DNA of 6,833 nt from Treponema sp. UBA3662 (GTDB taxonomy: Bacteria; Spirochaetota; Spirochaetia; Treponematales; Treponemataceae): positions 1-6,833 of the forward strand of contig DFJV01000111.1 of NCBI GenBank assembly GCA_002373205.1, given 5' to 3'. Positions 1 through 5,551 of this stretch are shown piece after piece (the stretch's first letter is position 1; every line of letters starts with the position of its first letter). Made by a program: the position numbers and the translations under genes. The notes beneath the pieces were generated by a model, which was given only the letters and a program-made list of their open reading frames with translations, ran no database searches and was not told the origin of the DNA.

Positions 1-550
1 TCTGGTCAATTTCAAATTCAAGCCAAGATCCGCGGTAAGGAATGATGCGGCTTGAATATACGCCTTTTTCGTGCTTAAAGATAACACCCGGGGAACGATG
101 AATCTGGCTAACGACAACGCGTTCAGCACCGTTAATAACAAAAGTGCCGCGTTCAGTCATAAGCGGAATGTCGCCCATGTAAATGTCTTTCTGCAAAATG
201 GCACCGGTGTCCTTAAAATTCAGGCTGATTCTGGCCTTGAGGGCAACGGCATAGGTAAGTCCCTTTCTCTTGCATTCAAGCTCGCTGAATTTAATGTTTT
301 TCTCGTCCAATTCATAGTGGTCGTATTCAAGGGACATGTTGTTGTCCGGACCACCTTCAATCGGGAATGTGGAAGTAAAAACTTCCTGCAAACCCTGGTT
401 CAAGAGCGGCTCGCCCTTGTCCAGCCTTTCTTTCTGAATGAATTCTTCGTAGGATGAAGTCTGAATGTCGATTAAATCAGGAATTTCCCAGAAATCTTTG
501 ATCTCTTTGCCAATGTACTGACGGACTATTTTTTTGCTTTTAGCAAACAT
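1..550 (-). CDS. rpoB: RNA polymerase beta subunit, N-terminal part (cut by window edge)
   Basis: This is the start of the beta subunit of DNA-dependent RNA polymerase, the core transcription enzyme. The window holds 183 complete codons; the rest, including the rifampicin-binding region, lies beyond base 1. The protein begins MFAKSKKIVRQYIG and contains beta-subunit signatures: IPDLIDIQ near residue 24, then YMGDIPLMTERGTFVINGAE and RVVVSQIHRSPGV around residues 125-160. The ATG at 548-550 is preceded by GAGGAAAACAG, a good ribosome binding site, which fixes the start. It is the last gene of the ribosomal protein cluster seen here, 289 bases after rplL. I see no clear promoter of its own, so it is probably read from the upstream operon. 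No frameshift is visible. Identification is secure. Confidence 0.97.
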   Translation of the reverse strand, partial: MFAKSKKIVRQYIGKEIKDFWEIPDLIDIQTSSYEEFIQKERLDKGEPLLNQGLQEVFTSTFPIEGGPDNNMSLEYDHYELDEKNIKFSELECKRKGLTYAVALKARISLNFKDTGAILQKDIYMGDIPLMTERGTFVINGAERVVVSQIHRSPGVIFKHEKGVYSSRIIPYRGSWLEFEIDQ

Positions 551-839
551 CTGTTTTCCTCGCAGGTGTACGAAAACTGGTACGCCGGAGCTGCTACAAG
601 CAAAAACTTTGCTCAGCACAAGAACCGGAGCCCAAACGCGTGTTAAACGCTATGCAGCGGGCGTCAAATCCACCGCACAAGCTTATTTTGCGACGCTGGC
701 CTTTTAACAAAAGATCCGACTTGCAAAAGCGGCCGGTTCAATTATTAATAGACGCTAAAAGCCTCAGAAAAGTCAGGCATTTTGCCCGCTTTCCTGAAGC
801 TCATAAATCAAAAATAAGTTTTGCTCAGGTCAAACAAAA
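551..839 (-). other. rplL-rpoB spacer with small hairpins
   Basis: This 289-base stretch has no gene I can support. Read on the transcribed (minus) strand it can fold several short hairpins. At 599-613 AGCAAA-GTT-TTTGCT forms a 6-bp stem, and flanking GCTG/CAGC (590-617) can extend it with a bulge; this lies 40 bases before rpoB. At 698-717 CTTTT-GTT-AAAAG is extended by GG/CC through a wobble and a mismatch. The heptamer CCGGAGC (plus strand) occurs at 585-591 and 625-631, on either side of the first hairpin. No hairpin is followed by a T-run, so this is not an intrinsic terminator. In E. coli the equivalent gap carries an attenuator and an RNase III site; a similar role here is only inference. 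Confidence 0.5.
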
Positions 840-1211
840 TTATTTCTTGCTTGCCTTACCACCAGCAGCTGCGATGTCAGCGATCATCTTGTCTGCTTCT
901 TCCTTAGAAACGCCTTCTTTGAGTGTCTGAGGTGCACCTTCAACAAGAGCCTTTGCTTCACCAAGACCAAGACCTGTGATTGCGCGAACGGCCTTGATAA
1001 CTGCAATCTTCTTTGCTGCGTCTACGCTGTCAAGAGTAACTGTAAATTCAGTCTGCTCTTCAGCTGCTGCTGCTGGGCCTGCTGCTGCTACTGCTACAGG
1101 AGCTGCTGCAGAAACGCCGAACTTTTCTTCCATTGCCTTTACAAGGTCAGCTGCCTGCTGAACTGTCATATTAGCGATTGCGTCTAAGATTTCATCATTT
1201 GAAAGTGCCAT
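840..1211 (-). CDS. rplL: 50S ribosomal protein L7/L12
   Basis: L7/L12 is the multicopy protein of the ribosomal stalk; it recruits and stimulates translation GTPases such as EF-Tu and EF-G. The 123-residue product has the usual family length and layout. An N-terminal dimerisation segment (about residues 1-33) binds L10. A flexible Ala-rich hinge (about 34-52) follows. The C-terminal factor-binding domain (about 53-123) carries the conserved KIAVIKAVRAITGLGLGEAK helix region. I chose the ATG at 1209-1211 (MALSNDEILDAI) over an in-frame ATG at 1233-1235. GGAGAAGACAATT precedes it at proper spacing, and family members begin here. It lies 205 bases after rplJ and 289 before rpoB, an unusually open layout for an operon that is elsewhere overlapping. 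Confidence 0.98.
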   Translation of the reverse strand: MALSNDEILDAIANMTVQQAADLVKAMEEKFGVSAAAPVAVAAAGPAAAAEEQTEFTVTLDSVDAAKKIAVIKAVRAITGLGLGEAKALVEGAPQTLKEGVSKEEADKMIADIAAAGGKASKK

Positions 1212-1416
1212 AATTGTCTTCTCCATAATCATCATTGTGATTAATTGTTTTACCTTGCGGAATAGAACAAACTGTTCTTTTTTGCCCGCTTGCGGTTATT
1301 TTCCGCAGACAGTAATCAGCACGTTGAAGCCTGACTGCGGTTTTGGTCATTCCGCTAAAGGGAACAACCGGGATTCTGTTTTAATCGAGAACCCAGTAGC
1401 AGGAAAAAGTCCCCTA
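1212..1416 (-). promoter_or_regulatory. Structured rplJ-rplL intercistronic spacer
   Basis: No gene is seen here, but the minus-strand RNA can form a chain of hairpins. At 1395-1418, AGTAG/CTACT includes most of the rplJ stop codon. At 1370-1394, GGGTTCT pairs with AGAATCCC (one bulge). At 1303-1340, CCGCAG/CTGCGG has an inner CTGA/TCAG stem. At 1264-1278, AGAACA-GTT-TGTTCT is perfect. CTGCGG at 1303-1308 can instead pair with CCGCA at about 1291-1295 (TGCGG-AAAATAA-CCGCA), so two folds exclude each other. No T-run follows any of these stems, and I found no convincing promoter. L7/L12 is needed in several copies per L10, so processing or translational control here would make sense, but that is inference. 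Confidence 0.45.
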
Positions 1417-2004
1417 CTAAGCGCTCGGTGTTGCCTCTGCAGCCGGAGCTGCTTCAGCTGCTGGTGCTGCCTCTGCTGCAGGAGCTGCCGGTGCACCGCC
1501 TTCCTTTTCCAGCTTTTCCACGTAAGCCTGCAAAGTACCAGCAAGTTTTCTTGCAGGACCGTTGATTGCAGACATAAGCATTGCAATAAGCTGCTTTTTG
1601 CCAGGAAGCTTTGAGAATGCTTCGATTTTTGCAGCATCATAAATCTCGTTGTCTACCCAAGCACCCTTAACAACAAGGTTAGGAGCGTCTTTTGTAAAGT
1701 CAAAGAGAACTTTTGCTGCTTCGTTAGCTTCATCCTTTATAAGGGTGATAGCTGTAGGTCCCTTAAGATATTCTACAACAGCGTCATTCTTGAGTTCACC
1801 AAAAGCAACGCGTGCAAAATTGTTCTTAAAAACCTTAAGAGCTGCCTTGTGTTCAGCAAGACTATGGCGGAGCTTTGTAATCTGTTCTACAGTAAGTCCG
1901 CGGTAGTCAATGAAAACATAGTTCTGATATTCGCTCAGTGTCTTCTTTGCTTCTTCGATAGCTGCGGTCTTAGCAGGCTGAAGTTTTTTAGCCAATACTG
2001 CCAT
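1417..2004 (-). CDS. rplJ: 50S ribosomal protein L10 with Ala/Pro-rich tail
   Basis: L10 anchors the L7/L12 dimers to the 23S rRNA and L11 at the base of the ribosomal stalk. The 195-residue product begins MAVLAKKLQPAKTAAIEEAK and has the family core, including DYRGLTVEQITKLRHSL and VFKNNFARVAF, followed by the helix-forming region that carries L12 dimers (about residues 140-167). The family usually has about 165-180 residues. The excess is a tail (about 168-195) built from three AAPAAE-type units, probably disordered. The ATG overlaps the rplA stop by one base (TAATG), and AAGGAGGAAGCATA inside the end of rplA supplies the ribosome binding site. The start is therefore firm, and translation is probably coupled to rplA. 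The overlap leaves no room between the genes for the L10-binding leader known from other bacteria. Confidence 0.97.
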   Translation of the reverse strand: MAVLAKKLQPAKTAAIEEAKKTLSEYQNYVFIDYRGLTVEQITKLRHSLAEHKAALKVFKNNFARVAFGELKNDAVVEYLKGPTAITLIKDEANEAAKVLFDFTKDAPNLVVKGAWVDNEIYDAAKIEAFSKLPGKKQLIAMLMSAINGPARKLAGTLQAYVEKLEKEGGAPAAPAAEAAPAAEAAPAAEATPSA

Positions 2005-2684
2005 TATGCTTCCTCCTTATAATCAATCCAAACGCCAGGGCCCATTGTTGAGCTCAAGGAAACAGAGCGTACAAAACCAGCCTTTGCATCAGATGGCTTC
2101 TTGCGGGCAAGTTCAGCAAGGAAAGTTGTTACGTTTTCTGCTGTGTCGCTTTCTGACATAGAAACCTTTCCTACCGGAATGTGGATTACTCCACCCTTGT
2201 CTGCGCGGAATTCTGTGCGTCCCTTCTTGAGTTCTGCAACAGCCTGTGCAATGTTAGGAGTAACAGTTCCTGTCTTTGGGTTTGGCATAAGACCTCTGCG
2301 GCCCAAAACCATACCAAGGCGGCCAACGTCTTTCATCATGTCAGGTGTAGCAACTGCAACGTCAAATTCTGTCCAGCCACCCTTTACCTTGTCGATGTAT
2401 TCCGTTGAACCTGCATAAGTTGCGCCGGCATCCAAAGCTTCCTGAACGCGGTCTTCCTTACAGAAAACCAAAACGCGCTTTTCACCGGTGAACTGGTGCG
2501 GGAATACCAAAGTATCACGTACAGTCTGGTTCTTTTCAAGCTTCAAGGAAACTGAAAGCTCAACTGTTTCGTCAAACTTTGTGTAGTGAATGTCTTTTAC
2601 GAGCTTGCATGCTTCGGCAATTTCGTATTTCTTTGCGGGGTCATACTTCTTAAGAGCCTCGTTATACTTCTTACCGTGCTTCAT
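2004..2684 (-). CDS. rplA: 50S ribosomal protein L1
   Basis: L1 forms the mobile L1 stalk next to the ribosomal E site and helps release deacylated tRNA. In several bacteria it also represses its own operon by binding the rplK leader. The product has 226 residues, close to the family norm of about 230. It shows the two-domain L1 pattern, with the RNA-binding signature GRRGLMPNPKTGTVT around residues 128-142 and the C-terminal GPGVWIDYKE. The ATG at 2682-2684 overlaps the rplK stop by one base (TAATG), preceded by GGAGGGCAAGTA. Its stop in turn overlaps the rplJ start in the same way. The two overlaps suggest that L11, L1 and L10 are made in coupled, near-equal amounts. Confidence 0.98.
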   Translation of the reverse strand: MKHGKKYNEALKKYDPAKKYEIAEACKLVKDIHYTKFDETVELSVSLKLEKNQTVRDTLVFPHQFTGEKRVLVFCKEDRVQEALDAGATYAGSTEYIDKVKGGWTEFDVAVATPDMMKDVGRLGMVLGRRGLMPNPKTGTVTPNIAQAVAELKKGRTEFRADKGGVIHIPVGKVSMSESDTAENVTTFLAELARKKPSDAKAGFVRSVSLSSTMGPGVWIDYKEEA

Positions 2685-3118
2685 TACTTGCCCTCCACTT
2701 CTACGCCCATGCTGCGTGCAGTACCGGCGATGATTTTCTTTGCGGCTTCAAGGTCGTTTGCATTAAGATCTGGGAGCTTCTGCTTTGCAATTTCTTCCAA
2801 AGCCTTTGCAGAAAGCTTGCCAACCTTGTCGCGGAGAGGATTTCCAGAACCCTTCTTGATTCCAGCTGCCTTTGCAATAAGAACTGCTGCTGGCGGAGTC
2901 TTGAGGATGAATGTGTAAGATTTGTCCTGATAGACTGTAAGAACGACAGGGATAATAAGTCCCTTTTCCATCTTAGCTGTTCTGGCATTGAATTCCTGCA
3001 CGAACTTTGGTGCAGAAACACCGTGAGGTCCAAGAGCAGGACCAATTGGTGGGGCCGGAGTAGCAGCACCAGCGGGGCACTGCAACTTAATAACAGCTGT
3101 TACCTTTTTTGTGGCCAT
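2684..3118 (-). CDS. rplK: 50S ribosomal protein L11
   Basis: L11 binds the GTPase-associated region of 23S rRNA, works with the L10/L12 stalk, and is needed for stringent-response sensing and thiostrepton action. The product has 144 residues (family about 141-145). The N-terminal domain carries the proline-rich PAPPIGPALGPHGV motif (about residues 20-33). The C-terminal RNA-binding domain ends with the family's GTARSMGVEVEGK. The start was set at the ATG at 3116-3118 (MATKKVTAVIKL). AAGGAGTAATATT precedes it, and known L11 proteins start here; the open frame continues upstream to 3190, but that extension matches nothing in L11. It is the first gene after a 202-base leader downstream of nusG. 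Confidence 0.98.
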   Translation of the reverse strand: MATKKVTAVIKLQCPAGAATPAPPIGPALGPHGVSAPKFVQEFNARTAKMEKGLIIPVVLTVYQDKSYTFILKTPPAAVLIAKAAGIKKGSGNPLRDKVGKLSAKALEEIAKQKLPDLNANDLEAAKKIIAGTARSMGVEVEGK

Positions 3119-3320
3119 AATATTACTCCTTGCATTGGTGTGGGATCCATCTAAAAAAAAGACAGTCCCTAACGAAACGCCTATGTCCAACGGACTTGCG
3201 TCTCTCCCAAATCGGCATTCATAAGAGTGCCGGAGTTAAACCGTTTGCACGGCAAAACTTTCCTGTAAAAGAACAAGCTGCCAAACCAAAGCCTAAGCCC
3301 GGGGCAGCCAACTAAAAGAA
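3119..3320 (-). promoter_or_regulatory. nusG-rplK leader, hairpins and U8 run; candidate L1 or attenuation site
   Basis: No gene is seen. On the minus strand the RNA can form GCTGCC/GGCAGC (3277-3308), a TTTGC-CGT-GCAAA hairpin (3244-3256), CGGCA/TGCCG (3213-3232), and a two-part hairpin at 3174-3204. In the last, GAGACGC pairs with GCGTTTC and encloses GTCC-GTT-GGAC with an asymmetric internal loop. Eight Ts (3153-3160) follow downstream. AGTCC (3192-3196) may pair with GGAC (3185-3188) or with GGACT (3164-3168), three bases before the T-run, which resembles an attenuator. rplK-rplA leaders in many bacteria carry an L1 binding site. The GGGAG just before the two-part hairpin recalls the 23S rRNA site, but the matching ACCAC side is not obvious. 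The assignment is tentative. Confidence 0.4.
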
Positions 3321-3884
3321 TCAGACTACTTCTTTTTCTACCTGAAGGAAGTCAAGCTCAACCGGTGTTTCACGGCCAAAGATCTGAACGTTAACACGGA
3401 GCTTGTTCTTGTCCAGAAGAACTTCTTCAACAATACCGCTGAAGGAAGCAAATGGACCTTCCTTAATCTTGATATGGTCGCCAGCTTCGTAATTCTGCTT
3501 AACGCGAACCGTCTTTTCTCCCTTAATTTCGCCTGACTGCTGAAGAAGACTCTTTGCCTCGTCTGAAGAAATTGGGCGGGGCTTTTCCTGTGGATTAGTT
3601 CCTACAAAACCTGTTACACCCTGAATGTGGCGGATTGCGTTGCAGACAGGCTTCCAGCCAACCTGTGGCAAATCCATTTCCAGCATTATATAACTTGGCA
3701 AGATTTTATTGCGTTTTACATACTTTTTGTTGTTGCGGATTTCTACAACTTCCTCAGAAGGAACTTTTACGTCGCAAACAACATTGGAATCCAACTGGCC
3801 ACGCTCAAGCATATCGCGGAGAGTACGCTCAATCTTCTGCTCGTAACCTGTGAAAGTATGAATGATATACCAGCTTTTTGCCAT
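3321..3884 (-). CDS. nusG: Transcription elongation/antitermination factor NusG
   Basis: NusG binds RNA polymerase during elongation and links it to Rho or to ribosomal protein S10. The product has 187 residues, close to the common size of about 180. The NGN domain opens with MAKSWYIIHTFTGYEQKIE and includes YIMLEMDL and the HIQGVTGFVGT segment. The C-terminal KOW domain (about residues 130-187) contains AGDHIKIKEGPFASFSGIV and the closing FGRETPVELDFLQVEK. No insertion between the domains is seen. The ATG at 3882-3884 follows AGGATAGGATT and lies 9 bases after the secE stop, the standard secE-nusG pairing. A structured leader separates it from rplK. Confidence 0.98.
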   Translation of the reverse strand: MAKSWYIIHTFTGYEQKIERTLRDMLERGQLDSNVVCDVKVPSEEVVEIRNNKKYVKRNKILPSYIMLEMDLPQVGWKPVCNAIRHIQGVTGFVGTNPQEKPRPISSDEAKSLLQQSGEIKGEKTVRVKQNYEAGDHIKIKEGPFASFSGIVEEVLLDKNKLRVNVQIFGRETPVELDFLQVEKEVV

Positions 3885-3893
3885 AATCCTATC

Positions 3894-4073
3894 CTATTTA
3901 AAGAGCAAGCGCATACCTTCCACAAAGAGCCAGTCCAAGAAACCTAGGGTAACGGCAAGGAAGATGGTAGAAACGAGAACGACTTTTACAGAGGCAACAA
4001 CTTCACTACGAGTTGGCCAGGTTACCTTCCTAAGTTCACCTACACATTCTTTGCAAAATTGAACAATCTTCAT
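3894..4073 (-). CDS. secE: Preprotein translocase subunit SecE
   Basis: SecE clamps and stabilises the SecY channel in the inner membrane. The predicted protein has 59 residues, the short single-membrane-span form common outside enterobacteria. It begins MKIVQFCKECVGELRKVTWP. The amphipathic helix ends in the family signature ELRKVTWPTRSEV (about residues 13-25). One hydrophobic span (VKVVLVSTIFLAVTLGFLDWL) follows at about residues 28-48. I prefer the ATG at 4071-4073, which has GAGG six bases upstream, over a TTG two codons earlier at 4077-4079. Short length and low conservation make these genes easy to miss, but the motif and the adjacent nusG make this one firm. Confidence 0.95.
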   Translation of the reverse strand: MKIVQFCKECVGELRKVTWPTRSEVVASVKVVLVSTIFLAVTLGFLDWLFVEGMRLLFK

Positions 4074-4104
4074 TTCCAACCTCTTCTAAATATTACGAAA
4101 AAAA

Positions 4105-4177
4105 CAGGCCAGGCAGGACTCGAACCCGCGACAACCGGTTTTGGAGACCGGGACTCTACCAACTGAGCTACTGACCT
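4105..4177 (-). tRNA. trnW: tRNA-Trp (anticodon CCA)
   Basis: The 73-base sequence folds as a full cloverleaf. The acceptor stem AGGTCAG pairs with CTGGCCT (one T-G wobble). The D-arm reads GCTCAGTTGGTAGAG. The anticodon loop CTCCAAA displays CCA at plus-strand 4142-4144, which reads UGG. The T-arm is GCGGGTTCGAGTCCTGC. The discriminator base is G, as expected for bacterial tRNA-Trp. The 3' CCA is not encoded and must be added after transcription; instead seven Ts (4098-4104) follow the discriminator directly. It lies between rpmG and secE, probably in the same transcript, so RNase P and 3' processing would cut the mRNA here. Confidence 0.97.
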
Positions 4178-4301
4178 AAGATTTGGCTTGCAGAACACAA
4201 AGAAAGCGCACAAAGCAACTTCCAAGCAGTCCGGCAAAACCCAGCGGAAAAACCGCCTATCTTAGCTGCACAAAAATTAATTCATGCAGATAAAAACCAA
4301 A
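4178..4301 (-). other. rpmG to tRNA-Trp spacer
   Basis: No gene is seen in this 124-base gap. The minus-strand RNA has one small hairpin, GCGG-TTTTT-CCGC, at 4244-4256. The T-run is in its loop rather than after the stem, so it is not a standard terminator. I found no promoter. Confidence 0.4.
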
Positions 4302-4478
4302 TTATTTTACTTTTGTTTCTTTGTGCAAGATTTCCTTGCGGCAGAAAGGACAATACTTATTCTTTTCCATCTTGCCAGTTATATTCTTGCGGTTCTTGTA
4401 TGTTGTATAGTTCTTGCGCTTGCACTCTGTACACTGCAAAGCGATGATTTCCACGGCCGTCTTTTTCTTGCTTGCCAT
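4302..4478 (-). CDS. rpmG: 50S ribosomal protein L33, zinc-binding form
   Basis: L33 is a small protein of the large subunit near the E site. Translating the minus strand gives 58 residues starting MASKKKTAVEIIALQCTECK. It has two CxxC pairs, C16-C19 and C43-C46 (CPFC), which form the zinc ribbon of the C+ version of L33. Paralogs lacking the cysteines serve in zinc shortage in some bacteria; this copy has all four. The ATG at 4476-4478 follows AAGGAG with an 8-base gap. The gene lies between tRNA-Thr (28 bases upstream) and tRNA-Trp, the arrangement I associate with treponemes. Lys-rich composition and size fit the family. Confidence 0.96.
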   Translation of the reverse strand: MASKKKTAVEIIALQCTECKRKNYTTYKNRKNITGKMEKNKYCPFCRKEILHKETKVK

Positions 4479-4506
4479 TTTATTAGCTCCTTACATTATT
4501 TAGAAA

Positions 4507-4579
4507 AGCTCCCGAGCGGAATCGGACCGCTGACCTCATCGTTACCAACGATGTGCTCTACCGACTGAGCTACAAGAGC
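4507..4579 (-). tRNA. trnT: tRNA-Thr (anticodon GGU)
   Basis: The 73-base cloverleaf has acceptor stem GCTCTTG/CGGGAGC (two T-G wobbles) and D-arm GCTCAGTCGGTAGAGC. The anticodon stem CATCG/CGATG holds loop TTGGTAA with anticodon GGT, which reads ACC and ACU. The T-arm is AGCGGTCCGATTCCGCT. The discriminator is T, and CCA is not encoded. It is the first gene behind the strong promoter at 4616-4644, with a predicted leader of about 30 bases. Confidence 0.96.
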
Positions 4580-4615
4580 AATCATTGCGCACTTATATAG
4601 TGATTGCGTTCTAAA

Positions 4616-4644
4616 AATATATAAAATTCAAAAGATTATGTCAA
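4616..4644 (-). promoter_or_regulatory. Strong sigma-70 promoter of the tRNA-Thr to rpoB unit
   Basis: On the minus strand a perfect -35 box TTGACA (4639-4644) and a -10 box TATATT (4616-4621) are separated by exactly 17 bases. The predicted start is near 4609 (A), about 30 bases before tRNA-Thr. The DNA upstream of the -35 box is A/T-rich, with short A and T tracts that could act as an UP element, as is common for stable RNA and ribosomal promoters. GGAATTT and AAATTCC (4647-4653 and 4679-4685) form an inverted pair just upstream. This is the best promoter match in the window, and no rival is seen before rpoB. Confidence 0.88.
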
Positions 4645-4925
4645 GCGGAATTTATGAATTTACGCAAGCGAAAATTAAAAATTCCAGCGGAATAATTAAA
4701 TTTTTTTTCTGGACGATGCCTTTTCCGCTCTACCATTATGCTCTTTGGCTAATCCGAGCGTCCATGCCTCTGCGCCACCGCTGTTCCGCCCTTCGCTGCC
4801 GCTCATACCGTCCTTGCGGCCGGTACTAAAGGGGCTCCATAGCGGCGTAGGCTGATTTTTTTTTACTCTCCCGGCAAGCAAATGCCATGGGTCCAAGCGG
4901 AGGGTGCGGTTTTTACAGGAAAATC
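4645..4925. other. Non-coding gap with GC-rich block, possible dispersed repeat
   Basis: No gene is supported between the tRNA-Thr promoter and the cheX stop. Bases about 4725-4860 are much richer in GC than their surroundings and show AGCGG/GGCGG-like repetition on the minus strand. That strand can fold TACCGGCCGCAAGGACGGTA (4806-4825), a stem with one mismatch capped by a GCAA tetraloop. A run of nine Ts on the plus strand (about 4857-4865) follows the block, but no strong stem stands just before it. Open frames here on both strands lack recognisable motifs or a good start. A dispersed repeat or a structured RNA are the main options. Confidence 0.35.
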
Positions 4926-5393
4926 CTACATTCCCTTAAAGCAAAGGTCAACTTCAAAAGTACCGTGCTTTGTATAGAAAGGAACGGCTATGATTTTTGC
5001 AGACCGCGGCCAGGGAATAACGTGGTTTTCTCCGTAGCGGATGTCAGGCGCGGAAACGGATATTTCCTTGTCCTTTATTGCAGAAACGGCATTACCTGTA
5101 ATGATGTTTGCAAATTCGCTTACAAGGCCCTTTTCCATTTCTTCCAGTTCTTCCGGAGAGCTAACTTCCATGTTTGAAAGCTGAATCATTTTTGCGGCCA
5201 GAATCTTGTGCAGGCGGAAGGCTACTATGCCAGTCTCGTCTCCAGACACCGCAACAAGCCCCGAAATTTCCCACGAGTGCTGAGAAATTGGGTTAAGCAG
5301 GTAAGGCTGCTTGTGCTGAGGAACTATATTAAACATTGTAACAAAGGCTTCCTCGCATGCGCTGAGGAAAGGATTAAGAAAAGAAGCTTCCAT
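4926..5393 (-). CDS. cheX: CheX-like chemotaxis phosphatase
   Basis: CheX proteins dephosphorylate CheY-P and so end the signal to the flagellar motor. This 155-residue product matches the length of CheX, and the start ('FLNPFLSACEEAFVTMF') resembles the CheX N-terminal helix. The CheC/CheX/FliY active-site motif ExxN appears as EFANIITGNA, with E93 and N96 as the likely catalytic pair and G100 following. The C-terminus continues with strands typical of the fold (AKIIAVPFYTKHGTFEVDL). There is only one ExxN motif, as in CheX rather than two-site CheC. It stands alone, not in a cheA-cheW-cheY cluster, so it may be an additional paralog and the symbol is provisional. It lacks a ribosome binding site, and a TATAAT lies 8 bases before the ATG, implying a leaderless mRNA. 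Confidence 0.82.
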   Translation of the reverse strand: MEASFLNPFLSACEEAFVTMFNIVPQHKQPYLLNPISQHSWEISGLVAVSGDETGIVAFRLHKILAAKMIQLSNMEVSSPEELEEMEKGLVSEFANIITGNAVSAIKDKEISVSAPDIRYGENHVIPWPRSAKIIAVPFYTKHGTFEVDLCFKGM

Positions 5394-5400
5394 AGCAAAT

Positions 5401-5430
5401 ATTATAAGCCTAATTTAAATATAATGCAAA
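5401..5430 (-). promoter_or_regulatory. Promoter of the cheX-like gene, leaderless arrangement
   Basis: A perfect -10 box TATAAT (5401-5406) on the minus strand is preceded by TTTGCA (5425-5430, spacer 18) or TTGCAT (spacer 17) as a -35 box. The predicted start falls on 5394 or 5393, and 5393 is the A of the ATG. No Shine-Dalgarno sequence is present or would be transcribed. Confidence 0.65.
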
Positions 5431-5472
5431 TTTGTAATGAAAATTATCAAGGGAGGGCCCTTGGACCCCGAA

Positions 5473-5528
5473 TTTGGAGGGGAGGGACCCGCTCGGAGTC
5501 CGAAGCCCGCAGTTCCCTCCCCTCCAAA
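5473..5528. repeat. Perfect 15-bp GC-rich inverted repeat
   Basis: TTTGGAGGGGAGGGA (5473-5487) and TCCCTCCCCTCCAAA (5514-5528) are exact reverse complements around 26 bases. The centre contains a second small stem, GCTCGG/CCGAAGC with one bulge (5491-5506). No T-run follows on either strand, so a simple terminator is unlikely. It lies between cysE and the cheX promoter. It may be part of a larger repeat with the hairpin at 5552-5571. Confidence 0.8.
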
Positions 5529-5551
5529 CCACCCCTCCTTTTAGGGCACGG

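Noticed and set aside
71..457. Plus-strand open frame opposite rpoB
   Set aside because: It is antisense to a clearly conserved beta-subunit sequence and has no recognisable motif or ribosome binding site.
780..840. Promoter for rpoB with TTGACC just after rplL
   Set aside because: No acceptable -10 box stands 16-18 bases downstream (TGATTT or TTGATT only).
1212..1235. Upstream in-frame ATGs for rplL
   Set aside because: The ribosome binding site GGAGAA lies between them and the family start, and L7/L12 proteins begin at MALSNDE-like sequence.
3119..3190. 24-residue N-terminal extension of rplK
   Set aside because: It has no family similarity, includes the T-run leader, and the internal ATG has an AAGGAG site.
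4638..4896. Short open frames on both strands in the GC-rich block
   Set aside because: No known motif and no good ribosome binding site; the plus frame begins over the tRNA-Thr promoter. Kept only as a non-coding block.
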